Both the position numbers and the translations under genes were made by a program. This document shows, one piece after another, positions 36,726 through 46,536 of a stretch of 64,000 nucleotides of DNA. A model generated the notes under the pieces. It searched no databases and was not told the DNA's origin. It saw only the letters and a list, made by a program, of their open reading frames with translations. The DNA is taken from positions 496,001 through 560,000 of the forward strand of contig NZ_CP116257.1 in assembly GCF_027947595.1 (NCBI RefSeq), in the 5' to 3' direction. The first letter of the stretch is position 1, and each line of letters opens with the position of its first letter. Origin of the DNA: Streptomyces lienomycini. Lineage in GTDB: Bacteria; Actinomycetota; Actinomycetes; Streptomycetales; Streptomycetaceae.

Positions 36726-37010
36726 ATGTCCTGCTGCACCCCCGACGGCAGCTGCTCGACCAGCACCGCCACCCCCACCGCCACGACCACCGAGGGCGTC
36801 ACCACCGTCTACGACGTCTCCGGGATGACCTGCGAGCACTGCAGGGACACGCTCACCAAGGAGATCGGCGCCGTGGACGGGGTCCTGTCGGTCGACGTCG
36901 ACCTCGAGGCCGGCCAGGTCACGGTCACCACGGCGGCCGAGGCCGACGACGCGCTGCTGGCCGAGGTCGTCGACGAGGCCGGCTACGAACTCACCGGCCG
37001 CGCGGCCTGA
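36726..37010 (+). CDS. copZ: Copper chaperone (HMA domain)
   Basis: The 94-residue protein has a Cys-rich, Thr-rich leader (SCCTPDGSCST) followed by a heavy-metal-associated domain with GMTCEHC (Cys36 and Cys39), which binds Cu(I). It should hand copper to CopA, encoded 105 bp downstream. ATG 36726 has GGAGGA 3 bp upstream. The extra leader cysteines are unusual for CopZ and may bind additional copper. Confidence 0.93.
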   Translation: MSCCTPDGSCSTSTATPTATTTEGVTTVYDVSGMTCEHCRDTLTKEIGAVDGVLSVDVDLEAGQVTVTTAAEADDALLAEVVDEAGYELTGRAA

Positions 37011-37115
37011 GGGCCGCACCCGACCGGCCGGGCCCGCCCGCGGGCCCGGCCCCCTCCCGGCCCCCTCCCCGATCCCCGAACGTCCCCCTTGCCCCGACCA
37101 GCCCGAGGAGTAGTG

Positions 37116-39377
37116 ATGGCTACCACGGTCCCCGACACAGCCGAGGTGGAACTCGCCATCGGCGGCATGACCTGCGCCTCGTGCGCCGCCCGGATCGAGA
37201 AGAAGCTCAACCGGATGGAGGGCGTCACCGCCACCGTCAACTACGCGACGGAGAAGGCCAGGGTCAGCCATGACGGTCACGTGTCCGTCCCGGAGCTGAT
37301 CGCCACGGTCGAGGCGACCGGGTACACGGCCCGCGCCCCCGAGCCGGAGCGCGCCCGGCCCGCCGGCGGCACGGAGGACGCCGAACCCGCCGACACCCTG
37401 CGGCCGCTCAGGCAGCGGCTGGTGACGGCCGTGGCGCTGGCGGTCCCCGTCATCGCGATGGCCATGGTGCCGGCGCTGCAGTTCGAGTACTGGCAGTGGC
37501 TGTCGCTGACCCTGGCGGCGCCCGTGGTGACGTACGCGGGCTGGCCCTTCCACAAGGCCGCGTACACCAACGCCCGGCACGGCGCGGCCACCATGGACAC
37601 CCTGGTCTCGGTCGGTACGTCGGCGGCGTTCCTGTGGTCGCTGTGGGCGCTGTTCCTCGGCACCGCGGGCATGCCCGGCATGACCCACCCCTTCGAACTG
37701 ACCATCGCCCGCGGTGACGGCTCCGGGAACATCTACCTGGAGGCCGCGGCCGGGGTGACCGCCTTCATCCTCGCCGGCCGCTACTTCGAGGCACGCTCCA
37801 AGCGCAAGGCCGGTGCCGCGCTCAAGGCGCTGCTGGAGCTGGGCGCCAAGGACGTGACCGTGCTGCGCGCGGGACGCGAGGAGAGCGTCCCGGTCGGCGA
37901 GCTGAAGGCCGGGGACCGCTTCCTGGTCCGCCCCGGCGAGAAGATCGCCACCGACGGCACGGTCGTCGAGGGCACCTCGGCCGTCGACGCGTCGATGCTC
38001 ACCGGCGAGTCCGTCCCCGTCGAGGTCGGCGTGGGCGACGGCGTCACCGGCGCGACCCTGAACGCGGGCGGCCGGCTCGTGGTCGAGGCGACACGGGTCG
38101 GCGCCGACACCCAGCTCGCGCGGATGGCGAAGCTGGTCGAGGACGCGCAGAACGGCAAGGCCGCCGCCCAGCGCCTCGCCGACCGCATCTCCGGTGTCTT
38201 CGTGCCCGTCGTCATCGTCCTGGCACTGGCCACCCTCGGCTACTGGCTCGGCAACGGCTCCGGACCGACCGCCGCGTTCACCGCCGCCGTCGCCGTACTG
38301 ATCATCGCCTGCCCCTGCGCCCTGGGCCTGGCCACGCCGACCGCGCTGATGGTCGGCACCGGGCGCGGCGCCCAGCTCGGCATCCTCATCAAGGGCCCCG
38401 AGGTCCTGGAGTCCACCCGCAAGGTCGACACCATCGTCCTCGACAAGACCGGCACCGTCACCACCGGCCGCATGACGCTGCTCGCCGTCCACACCGCCCG
38501 CGGCACCGACGAGACCGACGTACTGCGGCTGGCCGGGGCGCTGGAGCACGCCTCCGAGCACCCGATCGCCCGTGCCGTGGCCGACGGCGCACTGCGGCGG
38601 CTGGGCGGCACTCTGCCCGCCCCCGAGGACTTCGCAAACGTCGCCGGACTCGGCGTCCAGGGCGTCGTCGACGGCCACGCCGTCCTCGTGGGCCGCGAGA
38701 AGCTGCTCGCCGAGTGGGCCATGGAACTGCCCGCCGACCTGGCGCGGGCCAAGGCCGAAGCCGAGGCGGCGGGCCGCACCGCGATCACCGTCGCCTGGGA
38801 CGGCGAGGCCCGGGCGGTCCTGGAGGTCGCCGACGCGGTGAAGGAGACCAGCCCCGAGGCGATCACCCGGCTGCGGGGCCTGGGCCTGACCCCGGTGCTG
38901 CTGACCGGGGACAACAAGGCGGTGGCCGCCTCCGTCGCCCGCGAGGTCGGCATCGACGCCGAGCACGTCATCGCCGAGGTCATGCCGGAGGACAAGGTCG
39001 ACGTCGTCAAGCGCCTCCAGGGCGAGGGCCGTTCGGTGGCGATGGTCGGCGACGGTGTCAACGACGCCGCCGCGCTCGCCCAGGCCGACCTGGGGCTGGC
39101 CATGGGCACCGGCACCGACGCCGCCATCGAGGCCGGCGACCTCACCCTCGTCCGGGGCGACCTGCGCGCCGCGGCCGACGCCATCCGACTGGCCCGCCGG
39201 ACCCTCGGCACCATCAAGTCCAACCTCTTCTGGGCCTTCGCCTACAACGTGGCCGCCCTGCCGCTCGCCGCGGCCGGACTCCTCAACCCGATGATCGCCG
39301 GAGCGGCCATGGCCTTCTCCTCCGTCTTCGTCGTCGCCAACAGCCTGCGCCTGCGGGGCTTCAAGGCCGTCGGCTGA
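37116..39377 (+). CDS. copA: Copper-exporting P-type ATPase
   Basis: CopA pumps Cu(I) out of the cytoplasm using ATP. The 753-residue protein has an N-terminal HMA domain (GMTCASC, Cys20 and Cys23), eight predicted membrane helices, the transport-site CPC motif in [13 protein letters not shown] (about 400), the phosphorylated Asp in [10 protein letters not shown] (about 442), the HP motif (SEHPIARAV) and [10 protein letters not shown]. It is a PIB-1 type pump. It is downstream of copZ under two CsoR sites, and its ribosome site is GAGGAG. Confidence 0.96.
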   Translation: MATTVPDTAEVELAIGGMTCASCAARIEKKLNRMEGVTATVNYATEKARVSHDGHVSVPELIATVEATGYTARAPEPERARPAGGTEDAEPADTLRPLRQRLVTAVALAVPVIAMAMVPALQFEYWQWLSLTLAAPVVTYAGWPFHKAAYTNARHGAATMDTLVSVGTSAAFLWSLWALFLGTAGMPGMTHPFELTIARGDGSGNIYLEAAAGVTAFILAGRYFEARSKRKAGAALKALLELGAKDVTVLRAGREESVPVGELKAGDRFLVRPGEKIATDGTVVEGTSAVDASMLTGESVPVEVGVGDGVTGATLNAGGRLVVEATRVGADTQLARMAKLVEDAQNGKAAAQRLADRISGVFVPVVIVLALATLGYWLGNGSGPTAAFTAAVAVLIIACPCALGLATPTALMVGTGRGAQLGILIKGPEVLESTRKVDTIVLDKTGTVTTGRMTLLAVHTARGTDETDVLRLAGALEHASEHPIARAVADGALRRLGGTLPAPEDFANVAGLGVQGVVDGHAVLVGREKLLAEWAMELPADLARAKAEAEAAGRTAITVAWDGEARAVLEVADAVKETSPEAITRLRGLGLTPVLLTGDNKAVAASVAREVGIDAEHVIAEVMPEDKVDVVKRLQGEGRSVAMVGDGVNDAAALAQADLGLAMGTGTDAAIEAGDLTLVRGDLRAAADAIRLARRTLGTIKSNLFWAFAYNVAALPLAAAGLLNPMIAGAAMAFSSVFVVANSLRLRGFKAVG

Positions 39378-39401
39378 CACCGGGCACGGCACCGGTTCCC
39401 C

Positions 39402-39442
39402 CCGATGCGGGGCGGACGCCCTCGGCGACCGCCCCGCATCGG
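39402..39442. terminator. Terminator between copA and the DUF305 gene
   Basis: CCGATGCGGGGCGG (39402-39415) pairs perfectly over 14 bp with CCGCCCCGCATCGG (39429-39442); the loop is 13 bases. It serves convergent genes. Confidence 0.85.
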
Positions 39443-39452
39443 CGTGCCGCGG

Positions 39453-40124
39453 TCAGCCCTTGCCGAGCAGTTCGTTCATCTGCTCGATCTCCGCGCTCTG
39501 CGAGTCGATGATCTCGCCGGCCATCTTCCTGGCCGGCCCGTGGGCGCCGTCGGCCCGCTCGGTCCTCGCCATGTCGACCGCGCCCTCGTGGTGCTTGACC
39601 ATCAGCTCCAGGAAGGCGGTGTCGAACGCCTTGCCCGAGGCGTCTTCGAGCCCGGTCATCTCCTCGGCGGTCATCATGCCGTCCATGCCGCCTGTGCCGC
39701 CCATGTCGTGCATGGAGTGGTCCATGGCGCCCTCGGCGGGCACCTCCTCGCCCCAGGAGGTGAGCCAGCCGGAGAGCGTCCTGATCTCCGGGCCCTGCGC
39801 CTTCTCGATGTCCGCGGCGAGCTTCTTCACCTCGGCCGACCCGGCACGGTCGGGCGCGAGGCCGGCCATCTCCACGGCCTGCCGGTGGTGGGGGATCATC
39901 CCCTTCGCGAAGGCGACGTCGGCGGCGTTGTGCTGCCCCTGCGAAGCCGAAGCCGACGCCGACGCCGATGCCGGGGCGGACGGGGAGGAGGTGGCGGCGT
40001 GGCCGCCGTGTCCGGACGAGCCGTCGCCGTCGCCGTTGCCGCCGCAGGCGGCCAGGACGAGTGCCGCCGCGCCCGCCGCGGTCGCGGCGGCGGTACGACG
40101 GATGAGGGAACGCTTGCGGATCAT
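39453..40124 (-). CDS. DUF305 lipoprotein, His/Met-rich
   Basis: The 223-residue protein has a lipobox LAAC (Cys27), a Ser/Ala linker and a DUF305 ferritin-like helical domain with paired IPHHRQAVEMA and VKHHEGAVDMA motifs. A Met/His loop (HSMHDMGGTGGMDGMM) between them is suited to binding copper. DUF305 proteins are often encoded beside copper-export genes, as here, and probably bind metal outside the membrane. It converges with copA. GGAGTTGCACC precedes ATG 40124. Confidence 0.88.
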   Translation of the reverse strand: MIRKRSLIRRTAAATAAGAAALVLAACGGNGDGDGSSGHGGHAATSSPSAPASASASASASQGQHNAADVAFAKGMIPHHRQAVEMAGLAPDRAGSAEVKKLAADIEKAQGPEIRTLSGWLTSWGEEVPAEGAMDHSMHDMGGTGGMDGMMTAEEMTGLEDASGKAFDTAFLELMVKHHEGAVDMARTERADGAHGPARKMAGEIIDSQSAEIEQMNELLGKG

Positions 40125-40242
40125 GGTGGTGCAACTCCTTGACGCGCCGTTCGCGGCGCGCGGTGGGAAGGGATGTCAGGGCGTGCGGAAGCGCGACACC
40201 CGTCACCGGGAACACCGGCCGCGGGGTGTCGGGCGGGCCGCT

Positions 40243-40644
40243 CTATATCCGCAGGAGCTGCAGTTCGGAGAGGTCGGGCGGGGACCGGCCGTCCTGCGCG
40301 GTGCCCGAGGACGTCACCGCGGGGGCGGGAGCGGCGGGAGCGTCCAGCACGGTGCCGGTCAGCGCGGGCGGCGTGTACGCCGTACCGACACCGGCAGCCG
40401 CACACGTCCCGTCGGCATGGTCGAGGTGACTCGATCCGCCGTCGGTGTGGAAACATCCCGCGTCCGCGTGCGGAACACCGTCCGCCGAGGCCGTCACCCT
40501 CGCGTGGCCGGAGCCTGCCCCGGCCGGGGGAGTCGCCCCGGAGACGAGGCCGTGCATGCCCAGCACACCGGCCAGCACCGCCATCACCAGCAGCACGAAC
40601 AGCCGCCCGGCCGGGCGGCTGCTTGATCGGGTGCCAGTGGTCAC
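40243..40644 (-). CDS. DUF6153 family small exported/membrane protein
   Basis: The 133-residue protein has an N-terminal hydrophobic helix (LFVLLVMAVLAGVLGMHGLV), then a His/Asp/Ala-rich outside region with two cysteines (DAGCFHTD and DGTCAAAG) and a Pro/Ala tail. The MHG motif after the helix is typical of DUF6153, a Streptomyces family often next to DUF305 and copper genes. The GTG at 40644 is the best start. The DUF305 gene follows 118 bp downstream in the same direction. Confidence 0.7.
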   Translation of the reverse strand: MTTGTRSSSRPAGRLFVLLVMAVLAGVLGMHGLVSGATPPAGAGSGHARVTASADGVPHADAGCFHTDGGSSHLDHADGTCAAAGVGTAYTPPALTGTVLDAPAAPAPAVTSSGTAQDGRSPPDLSELQLLRI

Positions 40645-40911
40645 GCCCCCGATCGTACGGCCCCTCGACCCGCCCGCCGGCACCGATGGACCCGGCCGCC
40701 TCGCGCGGTGCTCCGGCGTCGGGCAGCGTGGCCGTAGCACTCGACGCCGGGTGACGAGCGCGTCGACTGCCGTTTCGGTCCCGCGCTGCGGCGCGGCTCG
40801 TGCCCTTCGGGACTGCGGATGCCTCCGGGGGGTACCAGAGCCCTTCGGTGCGACGGAAACGGAGCGGCAGATGGCGGGGTGTGGGACGGACCTCCCGGGC
40901 GGTGGTGTCCG

Positions 40912-41262
40912 GTGAGCGGCTTCACCGCCGCGCTGTCCCTGCTGGGCGTGGCCCTGCTGGGGGTGGCCGGGGTGTACGGGGCGGCCCGGGCGCTGCGCGT
41001 CTCGTCCGGTCCGCTGCCCGCGCAGCCGTTCGGGTCGGGACTGGAGCCGACGGAACACGCGGTCAGCCGCTTTCACCTGCGCTGGTACACGGTGACGATG
41101 CTCTTCCTCGCCTTCGACATGGAGATGGTCTTCATGTACCCGTGGACGCTGGTGGTCTCCGCGATGGGGCCCGGTGCGGTGATCGAGATGTTCGTCTTCC
41201 TCGCCGTCCTGCTCACGGGCGTGGTCTACGCGTGGCGGGAAGGAGCGCTCCGGTGGGTCTGA
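40912..41262 (+). CDS. nuoA: NADH-quinone oxidoreductase subunit A-like
   Basis: The 116-residue membrane protein has three helices and the NuoA signature around PFGSGLEPTEHAVSRFHLRW and FLAFDMEMVFMYPW. NuoA is part of the membrane arm of complex I at the quinone-site interface. GTG 40912 is chosen from homology. It is the first gene of an operon whose following genes overlap. The next start (41253) lies inside this gene. Confidence 0.88.
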   Translation: MSGFTAALSLLGVALLGVAGVYGAARALRVSSGPLPAQPFGSGLEPTEHAVSRFHLRWYTVTMLFLAFDMEMVFMYPWTLVVSAMGPGAVIEMFVFLAVLLTGVVYAWREGALRWV

Positions 41263-42860
41263 CCGCCGTCCTGGCCCGCGCGGCGGCTGCCCGGCCACGC
41301 GTCCTGCTGGTGACCACGCCGGGCGGTACGCCGGTGCGGCTGGCCGCCGAGAAGGAGTTGCGGTCGCGGGACTGGCCGTCGGCGTCGACCCCGGCCGGGG
41401 CCGACCTGATGCTGGTGGCGGGCCCCGACTGCCCGCGGTCGCGTCCGGCGCTGGACCGGTTGTGGCAGGACATGCCGAGGCCGCGGGTCCGCGTGCGGGC
41501 GGCGGCGGCCGACGAGGTGGCATCGGCCCTCGACGACGGCCGCGCCCGGCTGGGCACTCCGGAGGACGGCGGGCACCCGTGGCATCACGACGCCGCCCCG
41601 AAGGTACGGGCCGCCGGCACGGAGCAAGCGGGCCATGACGGCGCGGGCCATGACGGCGCGGGGCACGATGGCGCGGGGCATGACGGTGCGGGCCGTGACG
41701 GTGCGGGCCGTGACGGTGCGGGGCATGACGGTGCGGGCCACGACGGCGTAGGCCACGACGGCGTAGGCCACGATGGCGCGGCCCATGACGGCGCGGGGCA
41801 CGACGACGCGGGGCACGACGACGCGGCCCATGACGGCGCGGGGCACGACGACGCGGGGCACGACGACGCGGCCCATGACGCCGCGGCCCATGACGGCGTA
41901 GGCCATGACGGCGTAGGCCACGACGGCGCGGCCCACGATGGTGCGGGCCACGGGAGCGGCGGGGGTGGCGACGGCGACCAAGCCGGTCACGCCGGAGACG
42001 CACACGCCGGTCACGCCGCGCACGCCGGTCACGCTCACGGTGGCATGGAGATGCCCGGCGGCCTCGCGATGGCCGGGCAGGGGGAGGACCGCGACGGTCT
42101 CACGCTGGACCGCCTGCACGTGCCGCTGGGCCCGTTCCTGGCCGACTGGCCCGCCGGGCTGACCCTCCGCGTGGTGCTCCAGGGCGACGTCGTCCAACGG
42201 GCCGACCTCGACGAGCCACCCGCGGGCGGACCGGCCGGTCTCGGGCCCGATCCTGGTCCCTTCTGGAGCCGGCCGTGGGTCCGGGCCGCGGCGGGCGAGC
42301 CCGTGGGCGTGGGGGAGGCATCCCGGCGGCGGGCGGCGGCACACCTGGACAGCCTGGGCCGACTGCTGTCGGTGGCGGGCTGGCCCGCCGAGGCGGTGAC
42401 GGCCCGGCGACTGCGCGACGACCTGCTGGCGGAGGCGCCCGGCTCGGCGCTCCGGCCCCGGGTAGAGCGCTTCGCCCGGCGGGTCGGGCGGTCGCGCACC
42501 CTGTACTGGCTGACGCGAGGCATCGGTGTGCTCGGCGCGGCCGACGCCCGGGCCGCCGGCGTCACCGGCCCCGCCGCACGAGCGACGGGAGGGGACGTAC
42601 CGGCCCGCTACCGGCAGTGGCTCACCGAGGTCCTGTACGACGTACGGCGGTTGGAGGACCCCGCCCCCCTCGACCCGGCGGCGCTGGAGAGTCCGCGGGG
42701 CCGGTGGGACGCCGGGCGCCCGCCGTCGAGGGCCCTGGCGCGGCTGCTTCCCCGCCTGCTGGCGGGCGTCGAGTGGGGCGCGGCCCGTCTCGTCGTCGCC
42801 GGACTCGACCCGGATCCGGACGAACTGGCCGCGTACCGGCCGGAGGCGGCTCGTGGCTGA
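41253..42860 (+). CDS. Degenerate NuoB/NuoD-like fusion with His-Asp pentapeptide repeats
   Basis: The 535-residue protein occupies the place of nuoB, nuoC and nuoD in the operon. Residues 1-110 resemble the NuoB core ([25 protein letters not shown]) but lack the four cysteines that bind cluster N2. Residues 126-235 are 22 pentapeptides of AGHDG type, followed by a His/Gly stretch ([17 protein letters not shown]). Residues about 280-535 resemble a shrunken NuoD ([31 protein letters not shown]). Redox function seems lost, while metal or proton binding by the His-Asp repeat is possible. It overlaps nuoA by 10 bp and nuoH by 8 bp. Confidence 0.65.
   Translation: MGLTAVLARAAAARPRVLLVTTPGGTPVRLAAEKELRSRDWPSASTPAGADLMLVAGPDCPRSRPALDRLWQDMPRPRVRVRAAAADEVASALDDGRARLGTPEDGGHPWHHDAAPKVRAAGTEQAGHDGAGHDGAGHDGAGHDGAGRDGAGRDGAGHDGAGHDGVGHDGVGHDGAAHDGAGHDDAGHDDAAHDGAGHDDAGHDDAAHDAAAHDGVGHDGVGHDGAAHDGAGHGSGGGGDGDQAGHAGDAHAGHAAHAGHAHGGMEMPGGLAMAGQGEDRDGLTLDRLHVPLGPFLADWPAGLTLRVVLQGDVVQRADLDEPPAGGPAGLGPDPGPFWSRPWVRAAAGEPVGVGEASRRRAAAHLDSLGRLLSVAGWPAEAVTARRLRDDLLAEAPGSALRPRVERFARRVGRSRTLYWLTRGIGVLGAADARAAGVTGPAARATGGDVPARYRQWLTEVLYDVRRLEDPAPLDPAALESPRGRWDAGRPPSRALARLLPRLLAGVEWGAARLVVAGLDPDPDELAAYRPEAARG
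41628..41957 (+). repeat. 22 tandem 15-bp units encoding AGHDG pentapeptides
   Basis: Each unit is a variant of GCGGGGCATGACGGC. Peptide variants are [30 protein letters not shown] and a final AGHGS. Higher-order blocks such as [15 protein letters not shown] recur, which suggests expansion by slippage or unequal exchange. Confidence 0.95.
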
Positions 42861-43782
42861 GGCGGGGACGTGGTGGGCGCTGGTGGCCGCCCCGGCGATG
42901 CTGCTGGGCTTCGCGGTGCTGGCCGTGGCGGCCGACGCGGCACTGGACGCCCGGGCGGCGGGCCGTCCCGTCACCGTCGGCACCGTCGCGCGGCCGCTGC
43001 TCGCCGTACCGCGGGCGTTGCTGGCGCAGCCCCGGCGGTTGCCGGCGCCGGACCGGCTGCTGTGGCGGGCGGGCGTGATCACCGTCCCGGTGGCGGCCGT
43101 CCTGTCCACGCTGGTCGTCCCGTTCGGCGACCGCGTCGTCGCCGACCTGTCGGTCGGGGTGGTGTGGTTCAACGCCATGGAGGTGCTGACCTGGGCCGGG
43201 CTGTGGCTGGCGGGCTGGGGCCCGAACTCCGTGTTCCCGCTGGTCGGCGGCTACCGCTTCCTCGCCCAGGGTTTGGCCTACGAACTGCCGCTGATGTTCG
43301 CGCTGATCTCGGCCGCCACGGGTGCCCGGTCGCTGCGGGTGACCGACATCGCCGCCGCCCAGCACGGCCTGTGGTACGCGGTGTGGATGCCGTTCGCCTT
43401 CCTCCTCTACCTGGCGGGGGTCCTGGCCTTCAGCTTCCTGGGCCCGTTCGCGTATCCGGCCGGGCGGGACATCGCCGACGGCGTACTGGGGGAGACGAGC
43501 GGGGTCGACCGGCTGCTGCTGCACGCAGGGCGGTGGCTGTGGCTGGCGGCCGGGGCCGCGATGGCGGTGCCGCTGTTCCTGGGCGGGGGCGCCGGTCCGG
43601 GCCTGCCGCCCTGGGCCTGGTCGCTGGTCAAGACGCTGCTGGTGCTGGCGGTGCTGGTGTGGACGTCGCGGCGGCTGCCCATGGTCCGCGCCGACCGTTA
43701 CGTCGAACTGGCCTGGGTGGTGCTCCTGCCGCTGTCGGTCCTCCAGGCCCTGGTGCCGGCCCTGGTCAGTCTGAGCCGTTAG
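42853..43782 (+). CDS. nuoH: NADH-quinone oxidoreductase subunit H-like
   Basis: The 309-residue polytopic protein (about eight helices) matches NuoH, the membrane-arm subunit that forms the quinone entry. Typical segments are GWGPNSVFPLVGGYRFLAQG and FLGPFAYPAGRDIADG. It is shorter than usual NuoH. GTG 42853 overlaps the previous gene by 8 bp. Acidic residues of the quinone-linked channel (AYELPL) are kept. Confidence 0.88.
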   Translation: MAEAGTWWALVAAPAMLLGFAVLAVAADAALDARAAGRPVTVGTVARPLLAVPRALLAQPRRLPAPDRLLWRAGVITVPVAAVLSTLVVPFGDRVVADLSVGVVWFNAMEVLTWAGLWLAGWGPNSVFPLVGGYRFLAQGLAYELPLMFALISAATGARSLRVTDIAAAQHGLWYAVWMPFAFLLYLAGVLAFSFLGPFAYPAGRDIADGVLGETSGVDRLLLHAGRWLWLAAGAAMAVPLFLGGGAGPGLPPWAWSLVKTLLVLAVLVWTSRRLPMVRADRYVELAWVVLLPLSVLQALVPALVSLSR

Positions 43783-43796
43783 GAAAGGAGCACGTC

Positions 43797-44366
43797 ATGG
43801 GTACGACGGACACGGTGCTGCTGTGGGCGCTGGGCGTGCTCGCCCTGGCCGGCGGGGTCCTGGTGTTCACCCTGAACTCCATGGCGCGGGTCACCTGCGC
43901 GCTCCTGGGCTCCCTGGTGTGCGTCGGCGGCGTGGTGACCGTGCTGCGGCTGCCGTACCTCGGTGTGGTGATCGTGCTGATGATGGTCATGGAGATGCTG
44001 ATCATGGCGGTGTTCATGATCGCGTACATGATGAATCCGGCCGGTCTGATGCCGATGTCGATGCTGCACAACAAGCGGGGCTCACTGGTCATCAGCGCCG
44101 TCGTGTTCGCCGCCCTGGTCGCCGGGGTCTTCCTGGTCCCCTGGCCCGACCGCACCGGGGTGCGGCCCGGGGACACCACGTTCCAGGTCGGGATGTCGTT
44201 GATGGGCGACCAGATGCTCACCATGGTCACCCTCGGGTTCGTGCTGCTGGCCACCATGGTGGGCGCCACCGTCCTCGCCACCCGACGCGGACGCTACGAC
44301 CGCTTCGGGGACGACCTCGACCAGCGGCCCGCGAACGACCCGACCGGCGGGGGAGTGGGCCGATGA
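43797..44366 (+). CDS. nuoJ: NADH-quinone oxidoreductase subunit J-like
   Basis: The 189-residue protein has five membrane helices and the NuoJ-type LPYLGVVIVLMMVMEMLIMAV region. GGAAAGGAG precedes ATG 43797, 14 bp after the nuoH stop. Note that nuoI, which normally stands between nuoH and nuoJ, is absent. Its stop overlaps the nuoK start as ATGA. Confidence 0.85.
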   Translation: MGTTDTVLLWALGVLALAGGVLVFTLNSMARVTCALLGSLVCVGGVVTVLRLPYLGVVIVLMMVMEMLIMAVFMIAYMMNPAGLMPMSMLHNKRGSLVISAVVFAALVAGVFLVPWPDRTGVRPGDTTFQVGMSLMGDQMLTMVTLGFVLLATMVGATVLATRRGRYDRFGDDLDQRPANDPTGGGVGR

Positions 44367-44668
44367 CGTTCGAACTCCTGCTGGTCCTCGCCGCCGGCCT
44401 GTTCTCGACGGGCCTGTTCGGTGCCCTCTCCCAGCAGTCCATCGTCATGATCATGATGGGCATCGAGCTGATGATCGGCGGCGTCGTCGTCGCCGCCGCC
44501 GACTTCTGGTACTTCCTCGCCCCCGCCGCCGGCAGCGGCCAGGTGGTGATCGTGGCGGCCGTGGTCGCGATGGCCGTGGAGATGGCCATGGGCTTCGCCG
44601 TCACCACCGCGATCTACCGCAACCGCCGGGTCGACACGACCGACATGGCCGAGGACCTGAAGGGATGA
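44363..44668 (+). CDS. nuoK: NADH-quinone oxidoreductase subunit K-like
   Basis: The 101-residue protein has three helices and matches NuoK, with the membrane glutamate in MMGIELMIGG and a second in AVEMAMGFAV, both part of the proton path. It overlaps nuoJ and nuoL by ATGA at each end, so translation is coupled. Confidence 0.93.
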   Translation: MTFELLLVLAAGLFSTGLFGALSQQSIVMIMMGIELMIGGVVVAAADFWYFLAPAAGSGQVVIVAAVVAMAVEMAMGFAVTTAIYRNRRVDTTDMAEDLKG

Positions 44669-46536
44669 GCGCGCTGCTCTGGCTGCTCGTCGCCCTCCCG
44701 CTCGGCGGGGGAGCGGTGCTCGCCCTGACGGGACCCCGCCGGGGCGGCCTGGTCCCGGCCACCGGTGTGGCGGTCGCCGTCGCCACGCTCGGTGCGGCCG
44801 TCGCCGCCGCGCTCACCCGGCCGGAGGCGAGCGCGCCGCTGTTCGCCGGGATGGAGGCGGGGCTGGCGGTGGACGGCCTGTCCGCGGTGATGGTGGTCAC
44901 CGTCGCCGCGGTGACCGTCGCCGTGCTGGCCTTCGCCGCGGGCGAGTTCGCCGCCCACGACGACAGGGGCCGGTTCTTCGGGCTCATGCTGCTCTTCGCC
45001 GGCGCCATGCTCGTCACCGTCACGGCGACCACCCTCCCGCTGCTGCTGATGGCCTGGGAGGTGATGGGCGCGACGAGTTGGGCGCTGATCGGCTACTGGT
45101 GGCGGCGGCCGGAGCGGGCGGCGGCAGCCGACGTCGCGTTCCTCACCACCCGCGCCGCCGACCTCGGCCTGTATCTGGCAGCGGGCGCCGCCGTGGCCGG
45201 CGGCGTCGGCTCGCTGCGCCTGGACGCCCTGCCGCACGCGGCCGCGCCCTGGCTGCACCTGGTCACCGCGGGTGTGGTGGTGGCCGCCCTCGGCAAGTCC
45301 GCGCAACTGCCGTTCTCGTTCTGGCTGTCGCGCGCCATGCAGGGACCGAGTTCCGTCTCCGCGCTGCTGCACTCGGCGACCATGGTCGCCGCGGGCGCGT
45401 ACCTGCTGCTGCGCCTCGTGCCGCTGCTGGACGCCACGGCCTGGGCGGGGCCCGTGGTCGCCTGGACCGGCGCGGCCACCGCCCTGGCCCTGGGGCTGGT
45501 CGCGGTGGCCCAGCGGGACCTCAAGCAGCTCCTCGCGGCCTCCACCTCGGCGCAGATCGGCTTCATGGTGCTGGCCGCGGGCAGCGGCGGCGTCACCGCG
45601 GGCACCACGCAACTCGTCGCCCACGCCGCCACCAAGTCGGCCCTGTTCCTCGCCGCGGGCGCCTGGCTGACCGCGCTGGGCACCAGGCAACTGCCCGCCC
45701 TGCGCGGCGCGGCCCGCGCCCACCCCCTGGTCGGCGCGGCCTTCACGGTGGGCGCGCTCACCCTCGCGGGGCTGCCGCCGCTGTCCCTGTGGGCGGCCAA
45801 GGACGAGGTCCTCGCCGCCGCCCGCGCCGAGTCGACCGCGTTGTACGCGGTGGGTCTCGCGGCGGCGGCCGTCGCCGCCGTGTACAGCGTCAAGGCCGTC
45901 CGGTACGTCACCCGCCCCCTCCCGGCCGACGCCGCATCCGGATACGACACAGAGGTACAAGGCACCCGGCGCGTCGCCCGCACGACACCCGCCCCCCTCC
46001 TCGCCCTCACCCTCGCGGCGGCCGTACTGGGCGTGCTGGCCCTGCCGGGACCGGCGTCCTGGCTGAGAGGGCTGGTCGGCGCCGACGGCGCACCCGCCCC
46101 CGAACCGTGGGAACTCCTCCTGTCCGCCTGCGTCGCGTGCGCCGCCGCCGCCCTGTCCTGGCGGTGGACGTGCCGCCCGGCACCCGCACCAGGCGCCGCC
46201 GTCCGAGTGGCCCACGCGTGGCTGTACCTGGAGCGGGCCGCGCGACTCGTCGTGGTCCGCCCGGTGCTGGGCCTGGCGCGGATGCTGGCCGTCTTCGACG
46301 ACCGGGTCGTCGACGGCGCCGTACGGCGGACCGCCCGCGGCGGCCTCGCGGTGTCCCGGCTGGCACGCCGTCTGGACGACGGCGGCATCGACGGCGCGGT
46401 CCGGGCGGTCGCCGCGGGCGCGCGGGACCTCGGCAGGTGGGCACGCCGCCCGCAGACCGGTCTGCTGCACCAGTACTACGCCCAGGCCGCCGTCGGCTTC
46501 ACCGTGCTCGTACTGATCGTCCTGTGGGTGAGGTGA
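44665..46536 (+). CDS. nuoL: NADH-quinone oxidoreductase subunit L-like (antiporter-type)
   Basis: The 623-residue protein has the 14-helix antiporter core with MAWEVMGATSWALIGYWW (key Glu), GKSAQLPFSFWLSRAMQGP (key Lys), the TMVAAGAYLL segment and LPPLSLWAAKDE, and a C-terminal region with the long lateral helix and a final anchor (FTVLVLIVLWV). It should translocate protons, driven by whatever electron input or partner this reduced complex uses. It overlaps nuoK (ATGA) and nuoM (GTGA). Confidence 0.92.
   Translation: MSALLWLLVALPLGGGAVLALTGPRRGGLVPATGVAVAVATLGAAVAAALTRPEASAPLFAGMEAGLAVDGLSAVMVVTVAAVTVAVLAFAAGEFAAHDDRGRFFGLMLLFAGAMLVTVTATTLPLLLMAWEVMGATSWALIGYWWRRPERAAAADVAFLTTRAADLGLYLAAGAAVAGGVGSLRLDALPHAAAPWLHLVTAGVVVAALGKSAQLPFSFWLSRAMQGPSSVSALLHSATMVAAGAYLLLRLVPLLDATAWAGPVVAWTGAATALALGLVAVAQRDLKQLLAASTSAQIGFMVLAAGSGGVTAGTTQLVAHAATKSALFLAAGAWLTALGTRQLPALRGAARAHPLVGAAFTVGALTLAGLPPLSLWAAKDEVLAAARAESTALYAVGLAAAAVAAVYSVKAVRYVTRPLPADAASGYDTEVQGTRRVARTTPAPLLALTLAAAVLGVLALPGPASWLRGLVGADGAPAPEPWELLLSACVACAAAALSWRWTCRPAPAPGAAVRVAHAWLYLERAARLVVVRPVLGLARMLAVFDDRVVDGAVRRTARGGLAVSRLARRLDDGGIDGAVRAVAAGARDLGRWARRPQTGLLHQYYAQAAVGFTVLVLIVLWVR

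Noticed and set aside
35562..39392. Long minus-strand frame opposite copZ and copA
   Set aside because: Antisense shadow of copA; composition is atypical.
41628..41957. CRISPR array
   Set aside because: The units are contiguous 15-bp coding repeats without spacers.
41226..43178. Long minus-strand frame across the pentapeptide repeat
   Set aside because: Created by the repeat and GC bias; it has no start signal and the plus-strand frame fits the operon.
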